Program-made: the position numbers and the translations under genes
Notes under the pieces: generated by a model
What the model was told of the DNA's origin: nothing
Database searches by the model: none
The model's input: only the letters and a program-made list of their open reading frames with translations
Source: Dipylidium caninum
Taxonomy: Eukaryota; Platyhelminthes; Cestoda; Cyclophyllidea; Dipylidiidae
Direction of reading: 5' to 3'
DNA length: 64,000 nt
Assembly: GCA_017562135.1 (NCBI GenBank)
Contig: QEYB01001355.1
Coordinates: forward strand, 434,001-498,000
Part shown: positions 36,801 through 48,800 of the stretch, piece after piece
Layout: each line of letters begins with the position of its first letter
How positions within the stretch are numbered: the stretch's first letter is position 1

Positions 36801-39800
36801 GGGCACCATTGACGCGCGCGTACATCAAACGGCTGGGACGGGTGGGCTGGGCAAAGTGGAGCGCCACTCCTCCGCACTTCGGTCGGTGACGCAGACGAAG
36901 CTGCGCAGGCCGACGCCGACAACGCGGCCTCTGACCCCGAAGGAGGAAGGGGGTGACGCACGCCACAGCCATGCGGCGGCGGAGGGGGGGGGAAAGAGAG
37001 TTAGCGGGGCGAAATGTCCCTCAACTCCGGGGTGGGTTACTCCTCCGAATGGCGATAATGCGACGCCATTCAGCGCGGTGATAATGCGCCAGCATTTCAT
37101 TAGCGGTAGGGCAGAAGCTGAGGTGTCAGCAGCAGCAGCAGCAGCATCGCAGCCGTGAGGGGGGAGGAGGAGGAGGAAGAGGAGACCCAGGCCCACTTAC
37201 TCAGATTGGAGCTATTACACAAACGGCGGGTGCTCGGTTCCAGCCGAGGCAGGAAGGGGTAGAGAGACTCACTGGACTCGCGTCTGCTCGACAGCACCTG
37301 ACGCAGCTCCATGTCGTCCGCCGCCTGCTGCTTCGACACTGTCGTGCTTGTGCGAATCTTCGGCACCTTAAAGGGATCAAACGGAGAAGGGGAGGTGCAT
37401 CCACGCTCAGTGAGTCAGTCGGGCAATCATGCCTCCCCTCGAGGAAAGGTTGAATTCGCATAGCCAGCAGAGGGGCGAGGACGGTGAGTGCTCAGACAGA
37501 CAATTATTTCTGTGAGTTGTATGGAAGGCTGTTGAGTGGGTAGTCAGGATGTCGTCGGTACCGAGGAGTTGACAATAAGTACGGAGGGAGGAGGTGAATT
37601 ATGGGTTTAGTCAGGCAATGAGATGGCGAAGCCGTGAGGAGGAATAATGCGACGAAAACTCACGTCCATGGACACAATAACAAAGCCCTCGTCCATAGTA
37701 AGGCCCTACAGAAGTGCGGGCATTCATCTCCCTGCGGAGGAGGCGGAGGGGCAGGAAAGAGGGGGGGAAGAAGGGGAAGAGGCGGGGGGCGGGGCGACTT
37801 ACGTCGTCGATGAGCTTGCCACGGGTTTGTCTGCGCTCCTTGTCATTGGCCTTCTTGGCATTCTGCTCGAGAATCCGCTCCCGCGTGGTGCGGTACTCGA
37901 GGGAGAACTCGGCGAGGATGCGACAGAAGTGCCCGATCCCCATGTTCTCGGCTCGCGAGGGTGGGAAGCCCAGGTAGACGAGAAGTTGACGATAGCTGGA
38001 GGCAAGGAAAAGGTCATTGCTCACTCGCTCACGCTAAACGGTGGTCAGACCTTCCCCCGGGCCTTGTCCGAGCCCACTGGCAGTTTGCCGAAGACACCCC
38101 ACGGGGAAGGCAAAGGCCGTGGCAGAGGGCCGAGGGAGGCTCGTACGGAAGGCGGCAATGTCGCAAAACGAGGCCCCGAACGGACTGGGCGGGAGTGAAG
38201 CAGCGGAGCCCCGTGCCATTGCCCGTCAGGACACACCTGAACGGCGAGGCGCCCCCGGAGGGAGGCCAGTGTGAGCTTTGGCGCGCGGCGTTGCAGTGGA
38301 ATTCGCAGATTCTGCTCCCTTCTTGGGGCGAACAAGCCACAGGAAAGGGTGGAGCAGAAGTGCTGCCTGTCAGTGGAAGTTCTGGACAGCCTCACCGCGG
38401 CGACAGACGTGAACGCAGTTGGTCGCTTTTAAACTCGCCCCGTGCCGGCGCAGGTCGAGAGTTGACAGTGGCCGGATTGGGGCGGAGGGGGGGAGAAGCA
38501 GAAGAGGGGATGAGGGGGGGAGCAGGGAAGGGGCCGTCGGGCGACAAGGGGACTCACCGTTTTGCACAGTCCGCTGTTTGACAATCTTCATGGCGATTAT
38601 CCGCTCCGCGGCGTCGGCTATGAAGTCCGCCAGCCTAGGTGGAGAAACGGACGGGAGAGGAAGCCGAATTAACAGGAGGGTCGAAGTGTCGCCAAGTTGG
38701 CGGTGACAATGGCAAAAAAATTGGAAAAGCGCCGGGGATGGGGGGGGGGCGGCGGCACCTCCGCCCAATCGGCGCGGGAGGACTCAGTCCAACGCGCCTC
38801 CGGCGGAGTCTCTTCTCACCGCACGACGCGCCTCGTCGCGGCCCGAAGGGAGGCGGCGCCGGCCGAAGGCCCGGCTGCCACTTCGCCACTGATTCACCTC
38901 CGCCTTTCACGCCGGCGTCAAACGCATAAATTTAAACCAAAACACTGCCACTGGGTTGGAAAGAAATGCTTTTTTTTGCCTGTTTGTTGAGAATTCATGC
39001 ATTCACCATCACATAAGGCGAAGCGACCACGGAACGGCGCGATGCAAAGGAAGCCTTTTTCCCTCCACACGCTCCATTTCTGTCGCCGCGAAAAGAGAGA
39101 CCAGTTTCAGCGAGCTCCACTCGTGCCATCAACGTCGCCGATTTCTCTTCCGGCGCCGGTGGGCGGCGGTGGAGAACGTCGAGTCAACGCCCCCGAAGAA
39201 GTGCGAGGAGGCGCCGCGAGGAAAGGAGATGAGCGGGCAACAAATTCGACGCAAAGACGACCGTTTCAACAGGGACGACCTCCTCCATCGCGTCGCCGTC
39301 CACGCCTCTGTGCCATCGTCTGTGACGTGTCGCCGCGTGGACGTGTTGCCTGGGCCTCGACTCCTTCCACTCGCCCACCAGACAGTCTTCGAGGTGCCCT
39401 GCCCCCCTTCTACTAAATTGTTCACTACTTTTTAAGGGTTTCCCCTGCTTTCTTGGCTACCGATAAAAAAAATATCACCCGAACGAACGGAGGCAAAACT
39501 TGAGGGGAGACCGCGGGGTGAGTGTGAGAGAGAAAGAATACTGCCTAGCCGTAAAATAAGCGCAAATATTTTGTTTGCCCAAAAGATCATTGGTGGGTGA
39601 CTTCGACCAATGGGAGGACGAGTGCGAGTCGCCCCCTTGAAGCACCACGGGGGGGGGGCGTCGGGAGACAAGAGGTCGTGTCAACGTGCGCGGTGGAGGA
39701 GGAGGAGGAAGGAGGAGGCGAGTCAATCGCCCGTCCGGTGGCACAACGCACCGCGGGATGAGGTCGCAACCAGTCCCGAGGTGCGCTCGCCGTCGCCTTT

Positions 39801-42800
39801 GCCGCACCCGAGAGGTCCGCGCGGCCCCCGGCCGAGGAGCTCGTTCCCGAAGCTTCGACGGGCAAACGCAGGAGTCCACTCGCGCGCGCACGAACTCACT
39901 TGTTGTTGACGACAAAGTTGCGGTTGGTGTTGCAGTAGATGGTCTGGTAGTGCTCCCAGGCGCGGCGACAGTCGCTCTCCACCTTCTCCAGCCGCCTGTC
40001 CAGCTCCTCCCAGTCCACCCGGTGGCAGCGGCACACGGCCCCCATCTCGGAGTGCAGATCTGCACGGAGGAGAAGACGAAGCGGTGGACTAACGGGGCGG
40101 AGGACGACGGCGCCCCTCGCCGACAGCATCACTTACCGGTGCTTTCGGGGAAGAGTTCGAGAACCGTCTGACAGACGTGGTGGAGGAGGCTGTGCTTGTG
40201 CTTTGTGTCCTTCACCTCCGGCAGACGGTCCAGGTACTCGGGGTTGAAGCCCCAGGACTCGCTGGAGTTGAGGAAGTTGCCCATGGCCAGAGTGACCGAG
40301 AGGATGCAGCGGAGCGTCTGCGATCCCTGAATGTCGTAGACAGCCTGGAAGGGGAGGGCGGAGGGCGGAGAGCGTGGGAATGAGGTCGGTCGACGCTGGC
40401 ACCTCACTGTCTTACCTGTTTGAGATCTGCCAGCGGCTCGATGATCTCCAACTCCATGGTTTCGTAGTCGAGTTTGAAGAGCCACAACTCCAGCCGCGCC
40501 TTCAGGTGGGAGACCTCGGAGAGGGTGAGCAGGAATTCCTCCGCCTTGCCCAGCTGGATGTCGCTGTGCTCCCGTTTGGCGGCTATGATTTTCTCGCGCT
40601 CCTCGTCCGTCGGCAGCATCGTGTTGAGAAGTTGCTGGAGCGAGACAAAAACAACTCGCCGTCAAATCAGTGCTCTGACAGGAGACTGGACAGCCTTGTG
40701 GCGGAGGAGGAGTCGCCGTCGTCCGCGGAGTGGGGTGAAGAGCCGGCGCCTCGTGCACTGACAGGGTATGCGGGAAACACCGCCTCACCATATTCCCACG
40801 CTAAGCGGCTCAGTGCAACGGCGCAGACGACTACATGGGCTACGGCGGTTGGCGTCGGTCTCGCCGCGGCAGAACTCCCTCCCGCCGAGGGTCGACTGCA
40901 CAGCCACTCGGCGGGGAGGCTGGACTCCTCTGCCCCTGCGGCCTACGGCCTGCGGACCAGCGGGGCTGCCGCGTGGCGAGCAGTGCGGCCCAGCGAAGTG
41001 GGCGCGCACCGCTCACGACGTTTCTGGCACATCACCTCGGCGACAAAGGCGCCGATGCCGAAGAAGGGAGGGGACACGGGGTCGAGGCAGAGGCAAAAAT
41101 AACCAATGCGACATACTTCAATGCCCTCGCGGTTGATCACCGAGGAGTCCATCTTGATGAGGGCGCTGCTGATGGTCCTCAGCGGAGGCAGCACCTTCAT
41201 GCCGATGTTGATGGCGTTGGAGCGTTTAATGTCGAGAATCTCGATCTTCTTGTTCGCCGTGTCGTGCTTCTACAAGGCCGACGAGAGGGGAGGAAGCGCG
41301 CGTTCACGGGGTGAAGGGGGGGGGCTGGGGCAAGCGTCACCACAAGCCAAAACAGCGTCTCAATAACGCACCACCACTTTGATCTCAGCCACCTTGTTCT
41401 CGAACAGATCCTCCAACTGCTTGTAGTCCAGGCTGACCGGGACCACGTGGGTCCAGATGGAGGAGGTTCTCAGCTCCTCGACGACCCTCTTGGCCTCCTC
41501 CTCCTTGGCCGTCTGCGTCATGGGCGGCTTCTTCGCGAAAGTCAGGTCCACCCGGTCCCGAGGGGCGGTCTTCGTGGCCTTGGTGAGAGCCTCAACGTCC
41601 TTCGGTCTGGGCATCCATTCGCTCCAGTGGAGACGAATGGTGCGACCCTGTTTCTGAATCCGCGCCCCGGGCGGTGGGGGGAGACCACTGAGGGGGCTGT
41701 TGGCGGGGACGGATTTACCGAAAGGGGGCGGGGTGGTGGGATTCCACCTGAAAAAATGGAAGGACAAGAAACGATTTGACTCAAAGTCTTCGTCCCCATT
41801 GCGCGAGGTGGTCCCTCTCCTCTTGCCGCCCCTTGGGCGCGGGGAGGGGGGAAGGAGGGGCGGGTAGTGGCTATCTCGGAGAAGGGCAGGGGGAGGGGGG
41901 GTGCCAATGCGGAGGTGTTGGGGGGAAGAGGGCGGCCACCTTTCGTTAGCCGGCGGAGGGGGAGAGGTGGGAACGGGGAGGGCAGAAATCGGTGATGGCG
42001 CAATCGAGGTCTTCGAGTCGCTCAGCGTCGAAGATGTGAATTATCTCGTCCACATCCCAGACGAAAGGACAGTTAGATGGCCCCGACATCAGCCGCTGTT
42101 GGCTCTCTCATTCCCCGTTTCCCTCTTCCGCCTCTCGGTCCCATCGCGGACTAAGTGGCGCGGCAGTGCGAATCCCAATCGCTCCCGTCGTCGATTTCGA
42201 CAACTCCCGAGTCTTAGGCATTTAATCACAGCCCAGATGGACCCATTCAACACTACCTTCGCCTGGGGTGGGCCCGAGCGGCGTGAAGCACCTCCCCAGG
42301 ACCGACCCTTCGACCCGAGGGGGTCGCGCAAGCCGGAGAGGGGACTGGAGGGTCGCCTCGCTACAGCGGACTCCACTTGGCACACTCCTTCTGCGCATGT
42401 GCGGACAAGCAAATCTCGCGCCCCCTCTCCTCTCCCGCCCCCTCCTCCTCCTCCCCCCCTTCACTTGCGCCCTCCCCCGACTCTCGTGCATGCAGCAAAT
42501 AGCCTCGGCAGGCAAAAAAAAGGACATCGCAAGACCACGATTCCATGCGAAGGAGAAGTTGGACCAGCGGGGTGGTGGCCACCTCCTCGCGGAGTCGCGG
42601 GGAGGCGTGTTGGGCGGTGGGGCACTTGAGACTTGTGAAAAGCGGAACCACTGGTGAGGGCGAAGGCTGGCCGACGCGGCATTGGGGCACGGGGAGAAGC
42701 CCCCGACTTTTAGTCCCACAGAGTGTGCCACTTTGTCGCACGAGGCAGCAAAAGGGGCTCCGGCCACCTCCACTCCACTCGCACGCGTCCTGCCCGCCTC

Positions 42801-45800
42801 TCCGACGGCGAGACGAGAGGGGAGGAGGGCAACAGGCGCCGAGGGAGGCAGGGGAGTGGGACGGGGGCTCGTCCCCTCGCCTCAGCCGGGCATCATCGCA
42901 GTTCGAGGGTTGGCAGCATGGCTCCCCGCAAAGAAGCAACAAACCGCTTAGTCGTCGGGTCAAAACTTGACGAAGTTTGGCATTTAGTGATTAGCGGGGA
43001 AAGGGGACGGGTTAGGGGAAAGAAGGAGGACAAAAGGTGCGAAGGAGCGCCTTTTCCTGTTGCGCGCACAGTCTGCAGTGGGTGAGGGGCGAACAAAAGA
43101 CCCTTTCTAGCGGTGGAAATGAACCGCTCTGGGACGGAGTAGCTTGTAAAAAAAGGACTGGTGTTAAACGGACGCTGTCTGCAGGACCGGGGGTGCGTCC
43201 CCTCGCTGTGCCACGCGTCCGCGGTGGCCGATTTCACGTCTGAGGCTATCTGCCCCGGCAGTTGGGCGGGGGATGCGATGACGGCCGCATGAGGATCGCT
43301 TGGGCGGAGGGGGGTGAGCCCTTTGCCCCAAACATCCCCTTCTCTCCCGACCTCCCAACTGTCTGCGGTTACTTCAGCGAGGAAGGGGCAAAATCAGGTG
43401 TGGACGCCGCCCGCCGAGATGTTTTTTCTCGCCAATGGTTGCATTCTCGAATTGAAGCGGTTCTGCTTCTCTTTGCAGCCACACGCCGCAACACCGCCGA
43501 GGGGTCCGGAGCCGGTTCTGGTCTGATACCGCGAAAAGCCACCACCCTATTCGCTCCAGCCAGTTTGTCTGGCGGTGGTGAGGAATCCGACGGGCGAGAG
43601 AGGGACGGAAACAGACAGACAAACCGAGGAAAAGAAATGGGCTACCTGACAACAAGTCCGAAATACGCCAAACTCGGAATTTCATCTCAGCGCGACGCGT
43701 CTTCGTGTCTGCTGTCGGCTCCCGTCTGACCGATTAATGTCTGGACCCTCAAACAATCTTAATTTTGTCCACTCCTACCGGCAAGCGGTGGATATCCCCT
43801 GCCAGTGCGCATATTAAAGCAAAAGGGCCTTTTAAGAAGTCCTAGACGGCTTTCTTCGCACTGGTGCCGACGTACCAGATCCCAGTGGCGGCGGAGGGGG
43901 TGGAGGCGGCGGAGGCGGCCGGAAGCCGCCCATGCCAGGCGGAGGGGGCGGGGGTGGAGGAGGAGGAGGCGGAATGCTGCCGTTCACTTTGCCACCCGCT
44001 CCGGCCGCGTCTGTCGACTTCGGTGCGGCTTCGTCGTCGGAGAACTCGAGATCCTGAAATTCCCGATCCTTCACCCGCAGCGGACGCGAGACCACCTTTT
44101 TCTCGTGCTCATTCCAGAAGTGGTCCACCCCCTTTAGCTTCGGGGGTTCTGGCTTCTCCTCCTCCTTCTGAAATGGCGCGGAGGAAAGTCGGATGAGATG
44201 CTGTCCACCTCGGCGCGGGCCACTCCCCCGTCCGGAGGGAGAGGAGGGGAGGGGAGGGAGGTGGGGAGTGGGGGGAAGGAGCCGCACAAGCGAACGTGGG
44301 CACTCGGAGCGCTTGCACGAGCACGACTTGGTGTCGCAAGTTGCGGAGTGTGGTGGGAGGAGACCACAGGTCACTTTGAAGGCTCAAAAGGCGTGCGAGC
44401 GCAGCACTGCACTCGCCGCCTCCCAAGTCCGCCCTCCACGAGGACCAGGGGGCCGGCGCAGCACTCGCCACGAGTCAGCACAAGAGCCCAGCCGCAAGGA
44501 GAAGCACGATTGACGAAAACACCTTGCACTTGTGGGTTCGGTGAACTTTCACAATGGTTTAGTAGTTTCTCGCCTAACTAAGTTTGTTCTCTGTTTTTTG
44601 AAAAGTACACAAAAGTCATGGAAAACGTTCTTTACTCTGAGGCACTTTGCCTCAAGAGTCCGCCAACAGCAGGCCGCTTTCGGCCTCGTCCGGTGACCCC
44701 GTGGCTTCAGTGGTGGCAGGAGATGAAGGCGGGCGGCGAGACGGACGAAGAGGCATGCCAATCGCGCCTGCCACCGCTCGGGAGGAGCACCTGCTGCGCA
44801 TCGAAGTCGTGAATCAAAGTTACCGCTTCTCGGAGGTCTGTTTTACCTTTTCGGGGGCAGCAGCCCCGGTCGTGGGCGTGGGCGAAGGACCCATGGGCAG
44901 ACGGCCGATGGTGGCTGCCAATTTCTCCTTCGTGGCCGAGACCGAGCCCGGCTTCACTGACGGCGTCTTGCTGGAGTCCCTCGCGGTGGACGCTTCCTGA
45001 AAGGTCACAGGGTGGCGTGAAAGACAAAAAAACTTCCCACGGCAGACTGGACTGTGGGCATAGGCGTAGGAGGGGGGGGGGCGGGGGGGGGGAGAGTCCA
45101 GGATGAAGCCTCCGCTAAACCCCACGTTCTATCTTCGCCTTCCGCTTAACCTGCGCATGTCAATTGCCACTGACATCCTCTTTCGACGAGGCACGCGATG
45201 CTCTGAGAGATTCTCGACTTTCCTCGTCAAAGCATCGCCTTTTCCAGGTTCTCCGCCCTATCCCCACCTCAAAACTAGCCGAGAGTTCTAATGCGGGCAC
45301 AAAGGGGCAGGGGGAGGGAGAGTTTAGCGGAAGGAAGACGCACCTCCTTCACTTCGTCCCCCGATTTGACGCCACCTGCAAGGGAGAAAAGAGAGCTGGT
45401 TACCGCGGCGGAGACGGAGGCTTCTCCATTAATGCGGAGTACGAGGGAGGCCGCTGTGATGGAATGTGGCTAAAGCGGGCGTTAAGAGATGCCCCTTCGA
45501 AGCCGACACCGCTCAGATGGCTGAGGCAGTTAGCGACACCGCCGCTGGGGAATCACCACTCGGGGTGATCTGGGCCGACGTGGCGACGTCGACGGAATTT
45601 AGGCGGTGAGCAGCGTTAAGGCGGTTGCTGCGATGCGGGGAAAGGGGGGAAGGGGGCGGAAAGCTCGGTCAGGATTATCTTTCTCTTTTTACGAGCGCTT
45701 GCTCCGTTCTCTCCCTATCTGTCGACGCACTGAATTTGTTGACAAGTTCGCTCAAATGTGAGGAGTACTGGCGGGAATAGGTCACCAGGGCACTGGATTT

Positions 45801-48800
45801 CCCCTCCACCGGATGTTCAACCTTCGCCTTGTCTGGGGGGGAGGAAGGAAAGGAGGAAGGAGAGAAAGAAGGAAGGAAGGATACGCTCAATTCAACTCGA
45901 ATAAACTTAAACTCGCTCGCGGGGGGTGGGAGGGCCGGAGGGCGCGAGAGGCAGGGCGGGAGAAACGAGGGCCACTGCCAGGAGGCAGAAGGGTAGTAGG
46001 AGGGCGGAGACAGAGCGAGAGAGTAGAGGGGAAAGGGAAGGCCGAGGGGGGGGGAGGAGGGGGTCCGAGCTCTTACCCACATCACTACGACATTCCCCGG
46101 AAACGGTGACGCAGCGTTGGTCCGGAATTTCATCAATATCACTACTCACTGCGGCCTCCTCGTCATTTGGTGCCGCTTTCTCCGGAGGTGTCGCGGTAGT
46201 GGCGGCGGCGGCTGCAGCAGACGCTTCCTCGGCAGTCTCCTCCTCCACTGGGCTCTCGTTGATGACGAGATTCTCGTACAGGTCGCGCACTGTCTGGCGT
46301 TGGAGTTCTGACCGTTGGGTTGGTTAGTTAGTCGGTCGGTGAGGGTGAGTAAGCGACGGTGAGCACGCACGGAAATGCACACCCACAGACGGACAGGAGA
46401 CAGACACGCGGACACAGGCACAAAGGGGACCACAACAGTCAAGGCAGGGGGCGGGAGCGGGGTGAAGAGGGGCGGGGCGGGGACAGACAGTCCGGTTATT
46501 GCGGTTGCGATTTAGTCGGTGTGTGAGCGTGGGTGAGGACCAGTGGGTGCGGGGCGGCGGCGGAGCGGAAGGAGGGCGAGGAGAGGCGAGACAGAAGGGC
46601 GGGGAGGGGGGGAGGAGGAGAAAAAAGACCGGATAATAACGAAGCCATTAAGGTGAACGGAAAGGAAGGTGGGTGGGGGAGAAAAAAAAACTTTGTCATT
46701 TTACCCGTGGAAGTGCATTGACTTACTACTGTCCGCCCATCGAGGCGACTCAGAGGGAGCCGTCAAATGTCCACCTACCTGCAGTCTGCCTCCTCGAGTC
46801 GGCGATGACGCCGTCGGTGACGCGACGGGAATGGTGTTTTCGCTCGTCGGTGCCATTTCTAGGCGAATGGAAAAGCGGGAGAAGTTTACTCTGAGCTCAA
46901 AGTAGGCTATGCGGGCTTCTAACTGTTTACACCCTGAACAAAGTAAACATAGGCCATGGAACGAGGTGTTGACTAAGGAAAGGAGCCTACTGTGTTTGCC
47001 TGAGAGCAGTCGGATCCTCCGCGTCACACATACGTGACTCCACAAATTTAACACTTTTCCACTCTTCATTAAGTCTTCATCTACTTTGGCACGAGGTTGT
47101 CATCTGCCCTGAGCACCAAGAGGGTTTTCCCTGCACGTATGAGATGACAACAAAGCCCCCGAGCCGACAGTTCGCCACTTCCTGGCGCCGCATTCTGGCC
47201 GTGGCCGGTGGCCCCCTGTGCTCACCCGTCGTCGGCATTCGAGCGGAGGCATCCCTTGCCGATCGGAGCTGTTTCTTGAGAGGCGCGGCCTCACACCGGA
47301 GGGGGCGGGGGACAAGAAAGGTCTTTCCGTGGCCAAGTCCGAAACCCGATCACGCAAACTAACGCATAGTGTACGCTTCGACGAAGTGGAATACCTCGGA
47401 CTTGCGTTCAGACCGCTTCCGAACTCGGAAGCATCAGGCGCTCCCGTTGGCGAAAGGCTTGTGGGGCGCCCCGCAGCGACTTCGCTCTCCGTCCGAGGCG
47501 TGGCCGAGGGAGCCCCTGTTGGGCGCGAGCAGTGCAGGGACAGGGCAGGACAGGGCGCAAAATCGAGGGAGATTTACGGACCGAAGGGACGCGTGTTTAC
47601 GACGAAGAGGGTTGAGAGCGCGGCTTGCGGCCAGCATCAAGGCAGCGACGCCCGCTGCCATCCCCTTTCCTGTCGGGCGCCACTAACGCCCAGAGTCGAG
47701 CCTCTGTGCGCCACTCGAAGTGGTAGGCGCGAGCCAGAGAGACGGAAGCGCCCTCTTCTCCCCCCGATGCTGTGCATCCGCGCGTGCGCAGCGGTTCGTC
47801 GAGATCTCAGCCACGGAACAGACGTCACGCAATGCTGGACGACGTCATCAGGTGAGGAAGTGGGAGGCTATGCTTAACTGGGACGTAAAATGCCCGTGCG
47901 GTTCGCCCCATCCCATCCCATCCCATCCTCATCCAATCCCATCCCATCTCCCACCTCCGACTTACACAGCGACGCCACTTTCGTCGGGGAAGAACCGCCG
48001 AGACCGCCGTTTCCGCGGCGTATCCGAAGTCGTTGCCTCCACCGGTGTTCCGGCCAATTCAGCTCGACTAGGGCGCGGAGTTTGGCGAATTGCGTCCAAC
48101 GACTTCTCACCGAGATTCACCTGATTCCTCGAACCGCCGTCCTCGAAGATCAAACTCGCCTGTGGTAGGAAGAGCGGTTTACAACTTTGCAGAGAAGCTT
48201 CCAGAAGACGCCCCCCCCCCGCTAATAAATTGAATTACGCCTACACACGCACACCGCGTCGGCGCACTCGATTCGATGACTTTTTCATGGTCTCATCGGC
48301 TGCCAACGCGCGGTGCGGCTGCTTGGACGACCTACCAACCGAGCGTCGGTCGAATGCTCCTCCGACCTCTTTGTGACGCGACCACAAGCCGGCGCCGAGA
48401 TGTCAGACGGTGGGGACAACACACTTCACGCCAGCGCGGCTGCCGACTTTACCCAAGTTTCGTGTCCTCGCCAAATTGTGTCCACTTTTTTCACCCCAAA
48501 CACGGATGCTACGGGTCCGGAGCAGCCTTAGGGAAGGGCAACGCTGGGGTTGCGTGCGCTGGCCCTCAGTCCCCTTTGCCCCCTGGCCACGGAACACCTC
48601 GAGACAACGCCAGACGGGGGAGGCGTTTCTTGAAGATCTACTCAAGAGAGGCCCAAAGCTGGGCATTATTCCGTCCACAGCGAGTCGAGGAGAGAGCTAA
48701 AGGCTCCGCCACGGCAGCGGACGTCGGCTGCGACATGAATCCCAGACATGAGGCTTTAAAAAACCCCAGACCAGAATAGACCGCATACCTCGTAGATTCG

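Larger units (their letters stand above)
33873..37366 (-). other. Formin part 4: C-terminal tail with DAD-like end
   Basis: Exons: 37366-37201, 35074-35029, 34369-34329 and 33955-33873 (TAG stop), phases 1, 2 and 1 in agreement. The peptide [12 protein letters not shown], then a basic SHRMR segment and [16 protein letters not shown], follows the order of the FHOD autoregulatory DAD: amphipathic helix, basic cluster, then RRTLKSGL-like motif. A 24-nt exon at 37687-37664 (GFVIVSMD) could also fit in phase before 37366. The alternative terminal exon 35392-35220 is a separate entry. Confidence 0.75.
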
